DNA of 64,000 nucleotides, from NCBI RefSeq assembly GCF_019175385.1, contig NC_083343.1, positions 55,698,457-55,762,456 of the forward strand, given 5' to 3'. Below are positions 33,726 through 48,999 of the stretch, in pieces. The notes below the pieces were generated by a model. It was not told the DNA's origin and searched no databases. It saw nothing but the letters and a program-made list of their open reading frames with translations. This stretch comes from Lycium barbarum. Its lineage: Eukaryota > Streptophyta > Magnoliopsida > Solanales > Solanaceae. The position numbers were made by a program, and so were the translations under genes. How positions within the stretch are numbered: position 1 is the stretch's first letter; every line of letters begins with the position of its first letter.

Positions 33726-36700
33726 TGTCACGACCCGACTAGGGGCAGTGACGAGTACCCGATACTTTTACCGAGCACCCCTTATCTATCATATTACCTT
33801 TACCTTATGGCAAGCCGTGTAAACAGAGCCATATTTTTTTTTTCCTTTCTGAACATTAACATCAACAGCGTCACCATAAACATAAGTAGTAAGCTTTCCG
33901 CTATCGCGTTATACCGGGACGCGAACAATTAAAAATACAACACATCTAACTGTACATAGCTGACTGTGCATATCTGTCTACGAGCCTCTAGACATAGTAC
34001 ACTTATACATGGAAAGGGCCGAGTACTGTCGTGCCCGAATGTACATACACAAAATAGTACCGCTGGAGTGAGGCTCCGAAACAACTGGAGCGCTGTCAAG
34101 TGTGGCTGGTAGAACTTCTAAGGATCACGTCCACCTGTCTGCTGACCTGCGCGGCATGAAACGCAGCGTCCACAAGAAGGGACGTCAGTACGAATAGTGT
34201 ACCGAGTATGTAAGGCATAAAAGATAATATAAACAGTAACAGAGAGTACGATTAACAATATCATGGAGTCATAGGACATATAACGGGGCAGGAAAGTAAC
34301 CTGTACGTGGGAAGGCCTCTGTTTCAGGCCGGCTATCATGTAGGCTTGTCCTTTTCTCTTTGAGACATTTCTTTCTCGTAGACACAGAAAATAGGATTTA
34401 TATCGTGTCATATTTTATCATATTATGTGCTGCTCTATCATAGCGTGTCGTATCACGTCATGTCGTAGCATCTCATTTCATAGTATATCTTGGCATAGCG
34501 TATCATGTCATAGCATTGCCCCTTTTTCAGAACACGGTGTCCCTTATTCTCGTATACAGAAAACAGTACAATTCAGTAAACGGTATCTTTTACTCACATT
34601 TACAGACGCCGAATACATCGGCTCTCCCAACCCCCCTCCCCAACGGTGTCCCAACACATCATATCATATATATCATACATCATATATATACAGACGCCGC
34701 ATACGGCTCTCCCATATCCCGCGTCCGGGCATCCCGCGTCCAGAATGAAATCCAGCTGAATCAGGTAGTGATATAACAGTGGCCCTTCCCCTTTCCCCAT
34801 ATACATATACGTGTACATTTACTTCTCTATTATACATATACATGTCTTGTATACAAATACTTGTCCTATATACATATACATGTCCATACACATATCCATG
34901 TATCATATAACCAGCATGCATGGGAGTCCAAAGAAAGTTACGTCTATCGGAGTGACATAAAGTCGGTAACCTCCGATTACATTATAGAATACTCGTGATC
35001 GCTTTGTCTCACCTTGAAGGAACGAGTATTTTAAGGTGAGACTATCAACAGAGAATAATATTAAAGTAAACGTAGAATGAAATCGTGGGCATCATAGATG
35101 ACAGTTCATAGACTTTGAAATCTTTAGAAAATAAAGTCATAGCTAGGAAATATAAATAGGATTCAAAAATTAGTTTATCATTTTCATGTTTACATAAGAT
35201 ACTTAGCTTAGTCATCTTAGTCATAGAGTCGTTCCGGTAGTACGTATCATAGGCATATCCTCTTATCTAACATCATTGTTATCATTATCGTCATGGAAGT
35301 GCCCTCGTTAGAGGAGTCATAGTACGTATCATTTGGTAACGAAATCGGGATCAAAGGTTCCCTTTGGATTCACTTCAAGTAAGTCAAGCAAGACTGTAAG
35401 GAAAATCTGAGAGTAGCGGGCCCACCTCGGGCCGGATGGGGTGGCGTATATGATTTACATATGTTACGTGTCATGTCATTACTTGTGAGGGTTCTAGGGT
35501 AATCGGTTCCCACTTATGCAAGTTCTAAGGGTTTAAGAGATCTTTCCATCATTTGCACACTTTCTAGTTCAATTCCATTGAACAGAAAGTGGAAAACTTT
35601 AGGTGCGGATTCCGGGGACTAGGGTTGTCCCCGAGGCTCGTACCCGACTTATTACATCTAAGACATGCCATAGAAAGAAGGGTGAAGCCTTACATACCTC
35701 TTGCCGCTCCGTATGCTATCCCGAATTCAAGTCGCAAATCCGCCAAAATCTACAAATTGGTCACATTTACCAACTTTGGTTAGAGCTTTTGGAATTGGAA
35801 TCTTATAGTAACATTTGTCTACCGAAATTTCGGCAGCACTTCCCCTGTAAATACTCCATCCCACCAAGTTCAACTTGGCCAATTTCATTCAACAACAACC
35901 CCGGGAATTCAACCCGGCCAAAGTATCAACAACAATGCCAACAACAATACTAACAATTCAATCAATATACAATTTCCTTCAAGACCTTCCAACTTTCATA
36001 AAACAATACTAACCCTATAATATATATTTCAACAACACCATACTAATATCATTGTCTTCTATACATGTAAGAACATAATATTCAATTTACATAAACTTCC
36101 ACCAAAACCATAATTCACCCACAAAGCATTTTTCACCTTCCAATTTCATTAATAACAATCATAATTTGCATCTTGCCACTTTCATTTCCATATTCACATA
36201 AACTACAATAAAGTCACATATTTTCCTATAACAACCTCACAACAAATTTTCCATAACAACAAGAACCATTTATCTTCCATATTACACTACAACTATACGG
36301 CCAACATCAAGCATACACACTACAAACTCTCCAAATTTATTCAACTTCCATTATTCCACATAGCATTCACAACAATAATAACCAAATACTAGATGAAACA
36401 ATTGAAACATGATTCCTACACATACATACACATATTACACCTCACGGCCACATCCCATAATATTGTTCTTCATGAATTTCATCCACTTTTGTACACTACA
36501 ACATGGATAAATATTCATAACATGTAAAAGAGCACAAATCCTCACCTTTCTTTTCCTCCACTTCTTCACTTGACTACAACTTGGCAACTTGTATGATTTT
36601 GAATTTTTCTTGCTTCAACAACAACTCCACTTTGTTAAGGACCCTCTACTTGGTAGAAAATGATTTTTGAAGGAATTTTAGTCAATTTTTTCTTGTGGAA

Positions 36701-37138
36701 TTCCTCTTGGCCGAAATGGCCTCAAGGTTTTCTCCTTTTTTTTGTTCTTGCTTTTTCTTGAAAGTTCTAGAGAAATAATGAATAAGATGACTAATTAAGT
36801 CATCTTATGGACTTATAAATTTTGCTCATATGGGCTTTGGCCCATTTACTATAGATGGCCTAAATGGCCCCTTTTTCCTCCAAGCCCATATTATTATTAT
36901 TTTGTGCTTTTCATGAAAATTTAATTTTTCCACATTCCAAATTTTCCCTTCGTCTCCCTCCATATTTCCACGAGTCATATTGCGAATTTCCTTTTATTCC
37001 CTTGACCTTTCTCATTATTTCCACTTTAATATTTTCATAACAACTTATATGCCCAGCAAAGTAAAAATATGGCCTTGATTACTGTCTTCCCGCGATTGTC
37101 TTGAATTATCCGATTGTACAAGAATGCGGGATATAACA
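33726..37138 (-). repeat. Solo LTR (3.4 kb) with perfect AGTCT target duplication
   Basis: On the minus strand it runs TGTTATATCCCGC...CGGGTCGTGACA (37138 to 33726). AGTCT flanks it at 33721-33725 and 37139-37143, inside the protease region of E. It is related to the LARD LTR. Landmarks on the minus strand: donor-like AAAG|GTGAG (GT 36545-36544), ACAG|GGGAAGTGCTGCC with CTGCCGAAATTTCGGTAG near 35850-35820, a palindromic GTAC block and GTCC/GGAC hairpin near 34210-34165, CTGAC, and acceptor-like GCGCAG|GT (AG 34148-34147). Confidence 0.95.
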
Positions 37139-38625
37139 AGTCTCACCAACAGGTGTAGACATATAAAATGACTCTCTCAACGACCCTGACACTATACCAA
37201 ACTTCTCTACAATAAACGGAGTGACACACAACCCAGGATCTATCAATGCATAAAAATAATATGAAAAGACTCTCAATGTACCTGTCATAACATCTGGTGA
37301 GGCCTCTAAGTCCTGATGACCTGCCAAGGCATATATGTTGTTTTGAGCATCGCCTACACTAGAAGCTCCACCTCTGCCTCTGCCTTTACCAGCTGAAGAC
37401 TGAAACCTGCGCCTAGAACGGCACACTGATGCTGATGACCCTGCTAAATAACCTGTCGGCTATGCCATACCACTCGGTACCCTCTGTGGGAACTCTCTCA
37501 TAAAATGATCTGGGTTGCTACAAGTATAACAAACCCATGACCCATACTAACATCTCTCATAGTGCGCTCTACCATAATTACCACACTGCTGTGGTAGTGA
37601 TCTGGTCTGCCCTGGATCCCTCTACTGCAGTGACCCTGATGCACGGGAGCTCTCACCTAGTCCAGATGGAAACTGATCTAATATCCCTAAGACTGAGGTG
37701 GTGGTGGCCTAGATAGCTTACCCTAATACTAGAGACTGAAACTCCTCCGACTATCACCTTGCTGACCAGTAGATCAAGCCCTCTTATGATGCTCCCTCTC
37801 GATCCTCTCAGTCACCGGCTATTGACGTCTACGATCCACCCAATTCTGCGTGAATGCTTGAATACAAGCAAGGTCCATATTACCATTCAGTACCATAGTG
37901 GTACAAGCCGCATCACATATCGAGGTACAATACTGATATAAACATATGGATCCTAGCCCTCGATGAATCAAAGAAGGATGGAGCATCTCTGGCCAAAGAA
38001 TTAAATCGAAGGCAATAATCACAGACACTGGAACTACCTTGGTTGATAGTCAATAACTGATCAACCCGAGCCTCTCGTATCTCTAACTGCAAATAGTGGT
38101 CAAGAAAGGCCCCTGAAAACTCAGACCAATGCGCTGGAGGTGCCTCAGGTCCCCTATAATTTTCCCACCCCTCATACCACAAGACAGGTATATCTCGAAG
38201 CCTGAAAGCCACTAACTTCGCCACCTCAGTCTCAGTAGGATGCATCACCTTTAAGATATGGTAAAGCTGATTAACGAAATGTTGCGGGTTCTCATCTAGC
38301 CTAATCCCTGTGTTTTCTAGGGGCTCCAGTGCCAAGAACTATCAAACCCTTGAACTGTCGGGCCCCTCAGTGATATCGACTCCCTTTAAGTAGCCACAAG
38401 CTAAGTTAATAACTATATTACACTCCTAAGGTCTTGAGTAGTTGGTGCGGGAGGGGGTACTAGAGGTGCTACCTCCCTCGGAAGCTTCTCAGGTGATAGA
38501 GGAGTTGATGTGGGCTGCGAAGATGACTCACCCAAGGCCTTATCTTCTGGATGTCCCCTGCTAGTCCTCTCATCAGCTTTCGTATCAACACTTCGGCTAG
38601 CTATGGTCTCTCTAGTCACCGACAT
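37139..38625 (-). pseudogene. Element E: broken gag and start of protease
   Basis: The minus-strand start ATG at 38625 follows TAAAG|CG. The N-terminal part is rich in S, T and P (to about 38413) and ends in a stop. The gag capsid-like domain is open at 38335-37913. The CCHC knuckle near 37530-37490 reads CYTCSNPDHFMREF, with the last cysteine replaced. The protease follows at 37426-37144 (YALIDPG, then VTPFIVEKFGI) up to the solo LTR. Several stops make it inactive. Confidence 0.88.
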
Positions 38626-38821
38626 CGCTTTATACAAACACAATATGATAAGTTTAACTCAAATGTCCTCTGAATCGGCTCTAAAGCTTGATTTTGATCT
38701 GAACGAAGGGTAACCTACTCCTAAATGCCCTTTAGCTCTCTGTTTATATAATGTGGTGCATAACACATTTATAAACAAGATTCTACTAGACACAGCTTGT
38801 AGAATCCCTAGGAAAAGACCT

Positions 38822-38833
38822 GCTCTGATGCTA
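38822..38833 (-). other. Element E: primer binding site
   Basis: On the minus strand TAGCATCAGAGC lies four bases after the LTR end, two bases from TGGTATCAGAGC. Confidence 0.75.
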
Positions 38834-38837
38834 TGTT

Positions 38838-38901
38838 TGTCATACCCCAAATCTTGAAAGGCGTGGCCGGGACCCGATGCCCCACTCGACTCGAGCGAAC
38901 C
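38838..38901 (-). repeat. Element E: last 64 bp of the 5' LTR
   Basis: On the minus strand it ends GGGGTATGACA at 38838, followed by the PBS. The rest was pushed away by insertion of element F at 38902. Confidence 0.8.
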
Positions 38902-40960
<2,059 letters not shown>

Positions 40961-40999
40961 GAGCCCTTCAGTCCTAGCGGATCCAAGTGGAGTTGTTGG

Positions 41000-42300
41000 T
41001 ACAGTACCCCCAATTCCTCCACGTGATGCTTCAGGCCTGGAGATGCGAGATGTTATTTAGTTATTGGCTCAGTTAGTGGCTGCTAAGGCCCAGCATCAGG
41101 GTACTGGTTATGTTAACAGGACTGTTAGTACCAATGTTTGAGACTTCACCAATTTGGACCCTCTAGAATTCATTGTATCGAAACTAGATGAGGCACACAT
41201 AATTTTATAGATAGAATGCTGAGGACAGTGAGGGTAATGCTTGCTTCTGACACTAAATCATTGCAGTTAGCTTCATACCATTACGAGATGTTATTGTAAA
41301 GTGGTATGAGCCTTGGGAGTTATCTAGAGGGGCCAATGCACCCACAACAGTATGGCATGAGTTCACTGAGGCCTTCCTTCAACATTGTTCTCCAGCAGGT
41401 ACCTGATGGGCTCGTGTTGATAGATTATTGAACTTACACTGGGGGAATATGAGTGTTCAGGAGTACAATCTCCTCTTTCACTTACTAGCCAGGTATGCTC
41501 CCACGATTGTAGCTGAGATGGAGGACCGGGTACACCGAATTGTGATTGGACTTGGGCCACACTTAATTAATGATTGCATGACGGCCTCACCTCAGGAGGG
41601 TATGGATATCTCTCATGTTCAGGCATATTTCGGGGTTCAGGGGAGCGGAAGCAGCAGCACTAAGCAGATCAAAAGCGTGATAGGGGCTAGAGTTTCAGCG
41701 GCTAGCGTGCCTCCATATTTTCTAGGATAGAGGTTGGATCTACCCACTTATTCTGGGCCAGACAAGAGTTCCAGGACTTCCAGTTCCCAGTTCAGGGGTG
41801 ATTCCAGTCAGATGAGGCCATCTCTGCCAAGATGCGCTCAATGTGGTAAGTTGCATGGTGGACAGTGCCGCTTGGGTTCAAATGTGTGTTATACCTGCTG
41901 TCATCCTGGCCATATTGTGCGAGATTATTCGTCGAGACGTGGTGTAGGTGTAGTTCAATCGATAGGATCTATAGTTGGTTCTTCATCATTGGTGCACCCT
42001 TCTGGGAAAGGTTCTCAGACACTAGATGGTTGTGGTGGAGGCAGAGGTGGAGCATTCAATCTGAGCGGTCCTCAGAACCGCATCTATGCGTTGGTTGGTC
42101 GGCAGGATCCTCAGTCGTCACCTGATGTTGTTACAGGTATATTATCAGTCATCTTCCATGATCTATATGCATTGATTGACCCAGACAATACTTTGCTATA
42201 CGTCACTCCTTTTATTATTGGTAAGTTTGGGATAGAACTGAAAATGATTAGGCCTTTTAAGGTGTCTATACCTGTCGGAGATCTAGGGATCTAGATGGGT
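41000..42300 (+). pseudogene. Element F: broken gag and protease
   Basis: The gag N-terminus is missing. Sequence starts with the PRDASGLEM-type block near 41030, and stops are present near 41060 and 41140. The capsid-like domain is partly readable at 41428-41700. The knuckle at about 41887-41930 reads CYTCCHPGHIVRDY, with the last cysteine lost. The protease active site reads LIDPDNT instead of LIDPGST (about 42173-42193), so the glycine of the D-x-G triad is lost, and the frame stops near 42295. Confidence 0.85.
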
Positions 42301-42559
42301 ATACAGGAACTCTGTAGCTATAATTTCCAATCGTCATACCATCGGAAACTTGATTGAGTTGGATATGTGGACTTTGATGTTATTATGAGTATAGGCTGGT
42401 TGGCTTCTTGTTATGCTAACGTTGATTGCACAAAAAATATGGTCCGGGTTAACTTTCCGAGAGAGCTAGTGCTGGAATGGAACGGTAATATAACTTCACC
42501 GAGAAGTTGATTGCAAAGGGTTGTATTTACCATATTATTTGAGTCTGAGATGCAGAAGT

Positions 42560-45005
42560 AGAATCACCGTCCCTTCAGTCTGCTCTGGTGGTTATTGGAT
42601 TTCTAGATGTGTTTCCCGATGAACTTCCAGGCATTTCGCTTGAGCGTGAGATTGACTTTGCTATCGATGTCCTACCAGATACTCAGCCGATATCTATTCC
42701 CCTTTAGAGGATGGCCCCTGCTGAGCCGAATGAATTAAAGGAGTAGTTGAAAGATTTGCTTGAGAAGGGCTTTATTAGGCCTAGTACATCGTCGTGGGGA
42801 GCACCAGCGTTATTTGTAAGGAAAAAAGGTGGCTCATTGCTAATGTGTATAGATTATAGACAGTTGAATAAGGTGATGATAAAGAACAAGTATCGGCTTT
42901 CGAGAATTGATGATTTATTTGATTAGTTGCGAGGTGCCAGGTGCTTTTCAAAGATAGACCTGAGGTCAGGTTACCATCAGGTCAGGGTCAGAGAGAAATA
43001 TATTCTGAAGACGACATTCGTGACTAGATATGGCCATTTCAAGTTTCTTGTGATGTATTTTAGGTTGACTAATGCGCCAGTAGTATTTATGAATTTGATG
43101 AACCGCGTATTCAGATCTTTCTTAGTTAGTTTATGATTGTGTTTATCGATGATATTCTCGTCTACTCTCAATCCGAGGCTGAGCATGCGGATCACTTACG
43201 TGTTATGCTTACAGTTCTTCAAGACAAGAAGTTGTATGCGAAGTTCTCTATATGTGAGTTCTAGTTGAACTATGTGGATTTTCTCGAACATATTGTATCA
43301 GGTGCAGGCATCGGGGTTCACACTTAGAAGATAGAGGCCGTGAAGACTTGGCCTAGATCCACGACACCGATAGAGCTTCGTAGTTTTCTGGGGTTGGCAG
43401 AATATTTGAGGAGATTTGTAGAGGGCTTCTTCTCTATTTCAACGCCATTGAAAAAATTGATGCATAAGGCAACTAAGCTTAAATGGACAGATGATTGTGA
43501 GTAGAGTTTTCAGGAGTTGAAGAACAGACTGACTACAATGCCAGTTTTGACACTTCCAGAGGGATCAGAGGACTATGCTATTTATTATGATGCTTCGGGT
43601 GTCGGATTAGGTTGTGTGTTGATGCAGCACAAAAGGTTATTGCTTATGCTTCGAGGCAGCTGAGGAAGCATGAGAAGAATTATTCGACCCATGATTTGGA
43701 GTTAGGTGCGGTGATTCATGCGCTTAAGGTTTGGAGACAGTATTTATATGAAGTTCATGTTGATGTTTATACAGATCATAAGAGTTTTTAGTATATCATT
43801 AAGTAGAAAGAATTGAATTTGAGTCAGAGGCGTTGGTTGGAACTGTTGAAGGACTATGATGTTGACATTTTATACCATCCAGGGAAGGAAAATGTAGTAG
43901 CTGATGCCTTTAGCCGCAAATCTATGGGTAGTTTGTCCTACTTGAAAGCAGACAAAGGGGAACTAGCTCACAAGCTTCATCAGTTAGCCAGCCTAAGAGT
44001 TGAGTATTGGACTCAGGTGATGCAGGAGTTATAGTTCAGGATACAGCAACATTTTCCTTAGTAGCTAAGGTTAAGGAACAGCAGTATGAGGATCCTTCTC
44101 TGATTCGGTAGATGGAGACAGACCCACAGAAAAAGAAGTCACCCTTTGAGATTTACAGAGAGGTTGTCCTAAAGTATCGAGGTAGATCAGGTGTTCTGGA
44201 TGTGGCAGGGTTACGTCAGCAAATTATGGCAGAAACTCATTATTCACACTACTCTATTCATATAGTGTCGACAAAGATGTACTATGATATCAGAGAGTTT
44301 TATTGGTGGAATGGTACAAAGAAGGATGTAGTAGAGTTCGTGGCCCAATGCCCTAATTGTCAGCAAGTAAAAGTTGAGCATCAGAAGCCTGGTGGGTTGT
44401 TGCAGGATGTAGAGATTCTGACTAGGAAATCTGAGGCGATTAACATGGATTTCATTACCGGCTTACCTCGTTCTCGGCGCAAGTTTGATTTGATATGGGT
44501 GATTCTTGATAGGCTTACAAAGTCATCACATTTTCTACCTATCAGGACTACTTATTCAGCCAGGTATTATTTGAAGTTATATATTAAGGAGATAGTTCGA
44601 CTTCATGGTGTTCTAGTATCTATTATTTCTTATAGAGGTGCACAATTTATAGCTAACTTCTGAAGATCCTTCAAGAAGGGCTTGGGGACACAGGTACACC
44701 TCAGTACAACATTTGATCACCACACAAATAGGCAGGTTGAGCGTAGTATTCAGACTCTCGAAGATATGCTGCGAGCACGTGTGATAGATTTTGGAGGTAG
44801 CTGGGATAATCATTTGTCACTTATTTAGTTTGCATACAATAATAGCTACCATTCCAGTATCCAGATGGCCCCATATGAAGCCCTATATGGTGGGAAGGCT
44901 AGATCTCCTATCGGGTGGTTTGAGGTCCGAGAATCAAAGTTAATAGGGCCTAATTTAGTTCAGCAGATGGTGGAAAAGGTCAAGCTCATTCGGAGAGATT
45001 AATAG
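42560..45005 (+). pseudogene. Element F: reverse transcriptase, RNase H and integrase, inactive
   Basis: RT blocks run from about 42600 (VFPDELPG) to 43420; the FIDDILVYS box is intact at 43142-43168 but stops occur nearby (for example at about 43131). RNase H covers 43500-43990 (YTDHKS block at about 43776, HPGKENVVADAFSRKS at 43879). Integrase runs from 44112: CPNC zinc ligands near 44349, MDFITGL present, second catalytic Asp changed (SYRGAQF near 44630), then a stop. The region ends at 45005 where element G was inserted, before the GPY/F region and chromodomain. Confidence 0.9.
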
Positions 45006-47175
45006 TGTTACATTTCCCATTTTGGTATGTCATTAGTCTGTAGTGTGTTAATCACCTCGGCCTCGATTTTTAAGAATTCTCTTCAAGGTTGTGGGATATT
45101 ACACAAGTTTAACTCTAGTATACGAATAGCTAAGTTTAAGTATTATGATTACTGGAAGATTAGAGGTTAAATGAATCAACGACGAATGGAAAAGTGCGTA
45201 GTGCAACGTGACGCCACCGTCAACATTGTTGACGGTGTTCAGGGACAAGTTGGCGCCCAACCAATTGAGAATCAGGGCTGTGGCAAGTTGACGGTGGAAG
45301 AACGACGGTCATCGACCATGTGGATGCCATCATCGAACAGTTTGACACCACCGTCCTTTTGAGGGCTTGGCCACCTTTCCTCTTTGTTATATTAAGTTTA
45401 AACTCGACCATTCCCTTATTTATTCATCCAAAAAGATCCATATACTCTATAAGAGCTCTCCAAAGCCTTCAAGATAATTTGGCCCTCATTTCTTCATCCA
45501 AACAGATCCATATACTCCATAAGAGCTCTCCAAAGCCTTCAAGATAATTTTCCTCAAATCGAATCAAGTTTTCACCTTAAAAGTTTGGAATTAGTTAGAC
45601 GATCATTATAGTATTGATGACTAAGTGTGTGGCTGATCTTTGGAGCTTGGAGCTGCGACCCTAATTGAGTTTTCTTAAAATTAAGGTATGTTTTATCCTC
45701 TACTTATGTTAATTTAGTTTTTATGGAAGAATCCCATAGTTTAAAGTGTCAAAAATGGTGCTATGAAGGCATAAGCTAGTTGGTTGATATGGTTGCCTTG
45801 TGGGATATTTTTGACAAATTTTTTGGAGAGATCCTTACTTGTTTATGTTGTTATTATTGTTGGTGATGTTGTGAATATTGCGGGCTGTTGTAGAGTTGGA
45901 TTGGAGTAAGAATTATAGGGGAAATGCTGCCCGAATTTCGTTAAAGTTCTATTCGTACTAGAACTAGATAATAAGCGATGTAAATGATATAATCGTGATT
46001 TATATCATCTTGATTGTCGACCTACGAATTCTAGGAGTAGACGTTGGACATTTAGATAGATTTCCAGGTATGTTAAGGCTATCCCTTTTATTCATTTTGG
46101 CATGATCCTTATTATACGAATGAAAGAAGTAAACGAGCGAGTTCCAAAGACTCTATTCCTAGATAGTATAGGATTCATTGTATCCTTGATTTCATATGCT
46201 CCATATCTACAGCCTCCAGAGATCTATTATATTGATATTCTAGCTTCTTATGTTACTGGGAGATATTATGGTACCCTAAGCAGATCAGAGCATCCTTTTA
46301 CGAGTCTTTCATGCATTTATATATATGTACAGCTATTTCTTACACCGCGCCGCGCTATAGTCGGTCGGGCAGGAACGTAGATGTGCACAATATTGCAGTG
46401 GGTACGGTATGAGATTACCCCAAATGCGAGATGAAATGATATATGGATCGGGCTGTATGTTCCACAACACTAGTAGTTATACTACGATATATGTATATGA
46501 TTTTGAAATAAAGCATGCATATCATATGCCGCAGAGGAACTTTCAGTTATATAGAGTACATAGACACTTCCAGATATTGGATTAGCTTTCATGTTTCAGA
46601 TGTCTTTCATGATTAATATGTACATGTTGTTCTTATGCCTTACATACTCGGTACATTACTCGTACTGACTCCCCTATTGCTCGGGGGGCTGCGTTCATGC
46701 CCCCAAGTTTAGGTAGACAAACAGGCGATCCAGCTCAGTTGGACTTCCACCCAGTAGCATTCAGTGCGCTCCACCTGGTTCGGAGCTGCAGTCTATTTTT
46801 GGTATGCTATTTGATATGTATATTGGGTATGACGGGGCCCTGTCCCGTCCTTTCTACAGTTCTATGTTCCATTAGAGGTCTGTAGACTGTTGTATGTAGT
46901 TGGAATGTTGTGTAGCCTTGTCGGCTATTATTTTGTTGTACAGTATCTGTAGCGTCCTAGTCGGCTTGCACTGTTATCTTCAGCACGTATGTATATATGA
47001 TTATGAGTTCTTGAAACAGAGTCCATTGATTTCATGCTTACAGGAGTCAGTATAGTTTAGTTATAAGTCATATATGGGCCACTCTATTATTCAGTGAGAT
47101 ATAGGTATGAGTATAAGGGGGTATGATCAATAGAAGTCAGGCACTCATCACGACTCATTGGTTTGTGTCGTGACA
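45006..47175 (+). repeat. Element G: 5' LTR (2.17 kb)
   Basis: TGTTACATTTCCC...TGTGTCGTGACA, directly followed by the PBS. Related to the Y LTR. Landmarks: the 23-bp palindrome at 45215-45237 (CACCGTCAACA arm), donor-like TAAG|GTATG (GT 45686), TAG|GGGAAATGCTGCCC near 45916, CAG|GTATGTTAAGGC near 46068, GTACTGAC near 46662, AG at 46706-46707 in a changed context (CCCAAG|TT), and a GACGGG/CCCGTC hairpin at 46831-46849. Confidence 0.93.
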
Positions 47176-47179
47176 GAAG

Positions 47180-47192
47180 TGGTATCCGAGCC
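47180..47192 (+). other. Element G: primer binding site
   Basis: TGGTATCCGAGCC four bases after the LTR end; initiator tRNA-Met type with one change. Confidence 0.85.
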
Positions 47193-47379
47193 AGGTTCTG
47201 TCCTAGGGTTATCAACAAACCGTGTCTAGTAGAGTCTTGTTTATGGGTGTGATGTGCACCACACTTATAGAAAGGAGGCTGCAGGACATTTAGGATGTTG
47301 AAATTCTTTCTCTCTTAGATCGTGCGATAGAGCCGTGTGGTAAGAGTTCGCCTTCTAATAACTTGTTTTTATTTCAGCG

Positions 47380-48960
47380 ATGCCTCCGAAGAAAGCTACA
47401 ACTACCCAGAAGGGCAAGACAGTGACTGGAGAGGCTACTAGCCGTATTCCAGGGATTACTAGGGCTCGGGGCGAGTCTTAGAGTGAGACTCCATCTCAGA
47501 CTTCGCATACCCTGCCTGCACCATAGGAGTTAGAGGGGTGCCAACCCCAGCTCCAGCACCTACCCCAGTGCATCCAGTTCCTCAGCCAGATGCACCAGGT
47601 CAGGATATGCTGGATGCTATACAGTTGTTGACCAGATTGGTAGCCGCTCAGGCTCGGCGTCAGGGCATTGGTGTTGATCAGGCGGACCGAGCTATTAGTG
47701 CGAGGGTCAAGGAGTTTCTTGGTTTAGATCCCCCAGAATTCTCCAGGTTAAAGCAGAACATGGATCCCTAAGACTTTATTGATAGCATGCAGAGGACTTT
47801 GAGGGTCATGCATGCTAACGAGATTGTGTCAGTTGAATTGGCATCTTACAGGCTTCGTGATGTCGCGATACAGTGGTACCAGACTTGGGAGTTATCCAGG
47901 GGAGAGAATGCCCCTCCCGAAGTTTGGCAGGAGTTTTCAGAGGCCTTTGTCCGTCATTACTTACCACCCGAAGTTCGACGGGCCCAAGCAGATAGATTCT
48001 TGCATATTGAGCAGGGCAGCATGAGTGTTCGAGAGTACAGTGTGCACTTTAATTCATTAGCTAGATATGGCCCAACTATAGTGGCTGAGATAGAGGATCG
48101 CGTTCACAGTTTTGTGGTTGGTTTAGGGCCACATCTAATTGATGAGTGTATGACAACTGCGTTACAGCCAGGTGTATCTATTTCTTGCTTACAAGCATAT
48201 GCACATAATCTGGAGGATCATAGGCGTCAGTGGAGGATAGAGCATGAGCGTGACCGGGGACATGGTAAGACGGCTAGATATTTGTATGGTGTTTGTGAGT
48301 TTAGATAAGGACAGAGACAACAGTATTCCCGGTATCCATCCCATTCGGCGCCGAGTGCACCTCCGCGATTTTTAGGTCAGAGATTTGATCGACCTTCTAT
48401 TCCGGAGCTGGCCAGAGTTCTAGAGCTTCGGGTGCTCAGTATAGATATAAGTCAAGCAAGATGAGACTACCCTTGCCACGATGTGCCCAGTGTGGTAGGC
48501 TACATGCTGGACAGTGTCAATTGCGATCCGACTCTTGCTATGCTTGTGGCCAGTCAGGTCATGTGATAATGGAGTGTCCGTCGAGGGGTGGTGTAGGTAT
48601 AGTTCAGCCTATAGGTCCGTGACTGGTTCTTTTTTATTTGTACGCCCTCAGGGCAAGGTTCACAGACAGTAGAAAGTCGTGGTAGAGGAAGAGCTGACGC
48701 ATCTAGCTCGAGCAGTCCTCAGAACCGCATCTATGCATTAGCTGGTCGACAGGATCGTGAGTCATCTCCTAATGTTGTTACAGGTATATTATCAATCTCC
48801 TCCTATGATGTATACACACTGATTGACCCAGGTTCTACTTTGTTATATGTTACTCTGTTTGTTGCTGGTCAGTTTGGGCTAGAGCCTGAGTCGATTAAAC
48901 CTTTTGAGGTGTCTATGCCAGTTGGTGACATAGTCATAGCTAGGTGAGTCTATCGGGGTT
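47380..48960 (+). pseudogene. Element G: gag and protease with stops
   Basis: ATG at 47380, preceded by an excellent acceptor-like TTTTTATTTCAG|CG. Stops appear near 47480, 47525 and 47770. The capsid-like domain is open at 47787-48308 (YRLRDVAIQWY, HYLPPEVRRAQADRFL). The knuckle is intact (CYACGQSGHVIMEC, about 48537-48579). The protease motif LIDPGST is intact near 48820-48840. A stop lies near 48945 in the protease region. Only point changes and small shifts separate this from a working gag-protease, so G is younger than E and F. Confidence 0.9.
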
Positions 48961-48999
48961 TTGTAGTCATCGTTGTAATCGTCATATCATAGCAGATTT

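Larger units (their letters stand above)
16486..38901 (-). mobile_element. Element E: old gag-pol chromovirus split by three insertions
   Basis: Reading right to left (minus strand): 5' LTR tail 38838-38901, PBS, gag-protease 38625-37139, protease-RT 33725-32505, RNase H-integrase 21985-20239, integrase end and chromodomain 17303-16880, hairpin and PPT, and the first 335 bp of the 3' LTR (16820-16486). Joining the segments across the three insertions restores continuous pol order. Two solo LTRs and LARD account for the gaps, each flanked by a perfect 5-bp duplication of E sequence. Both LTRs of E are incomplete because of CACTA-end DNA on one side and element F on the other. Confidence 0.9.
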
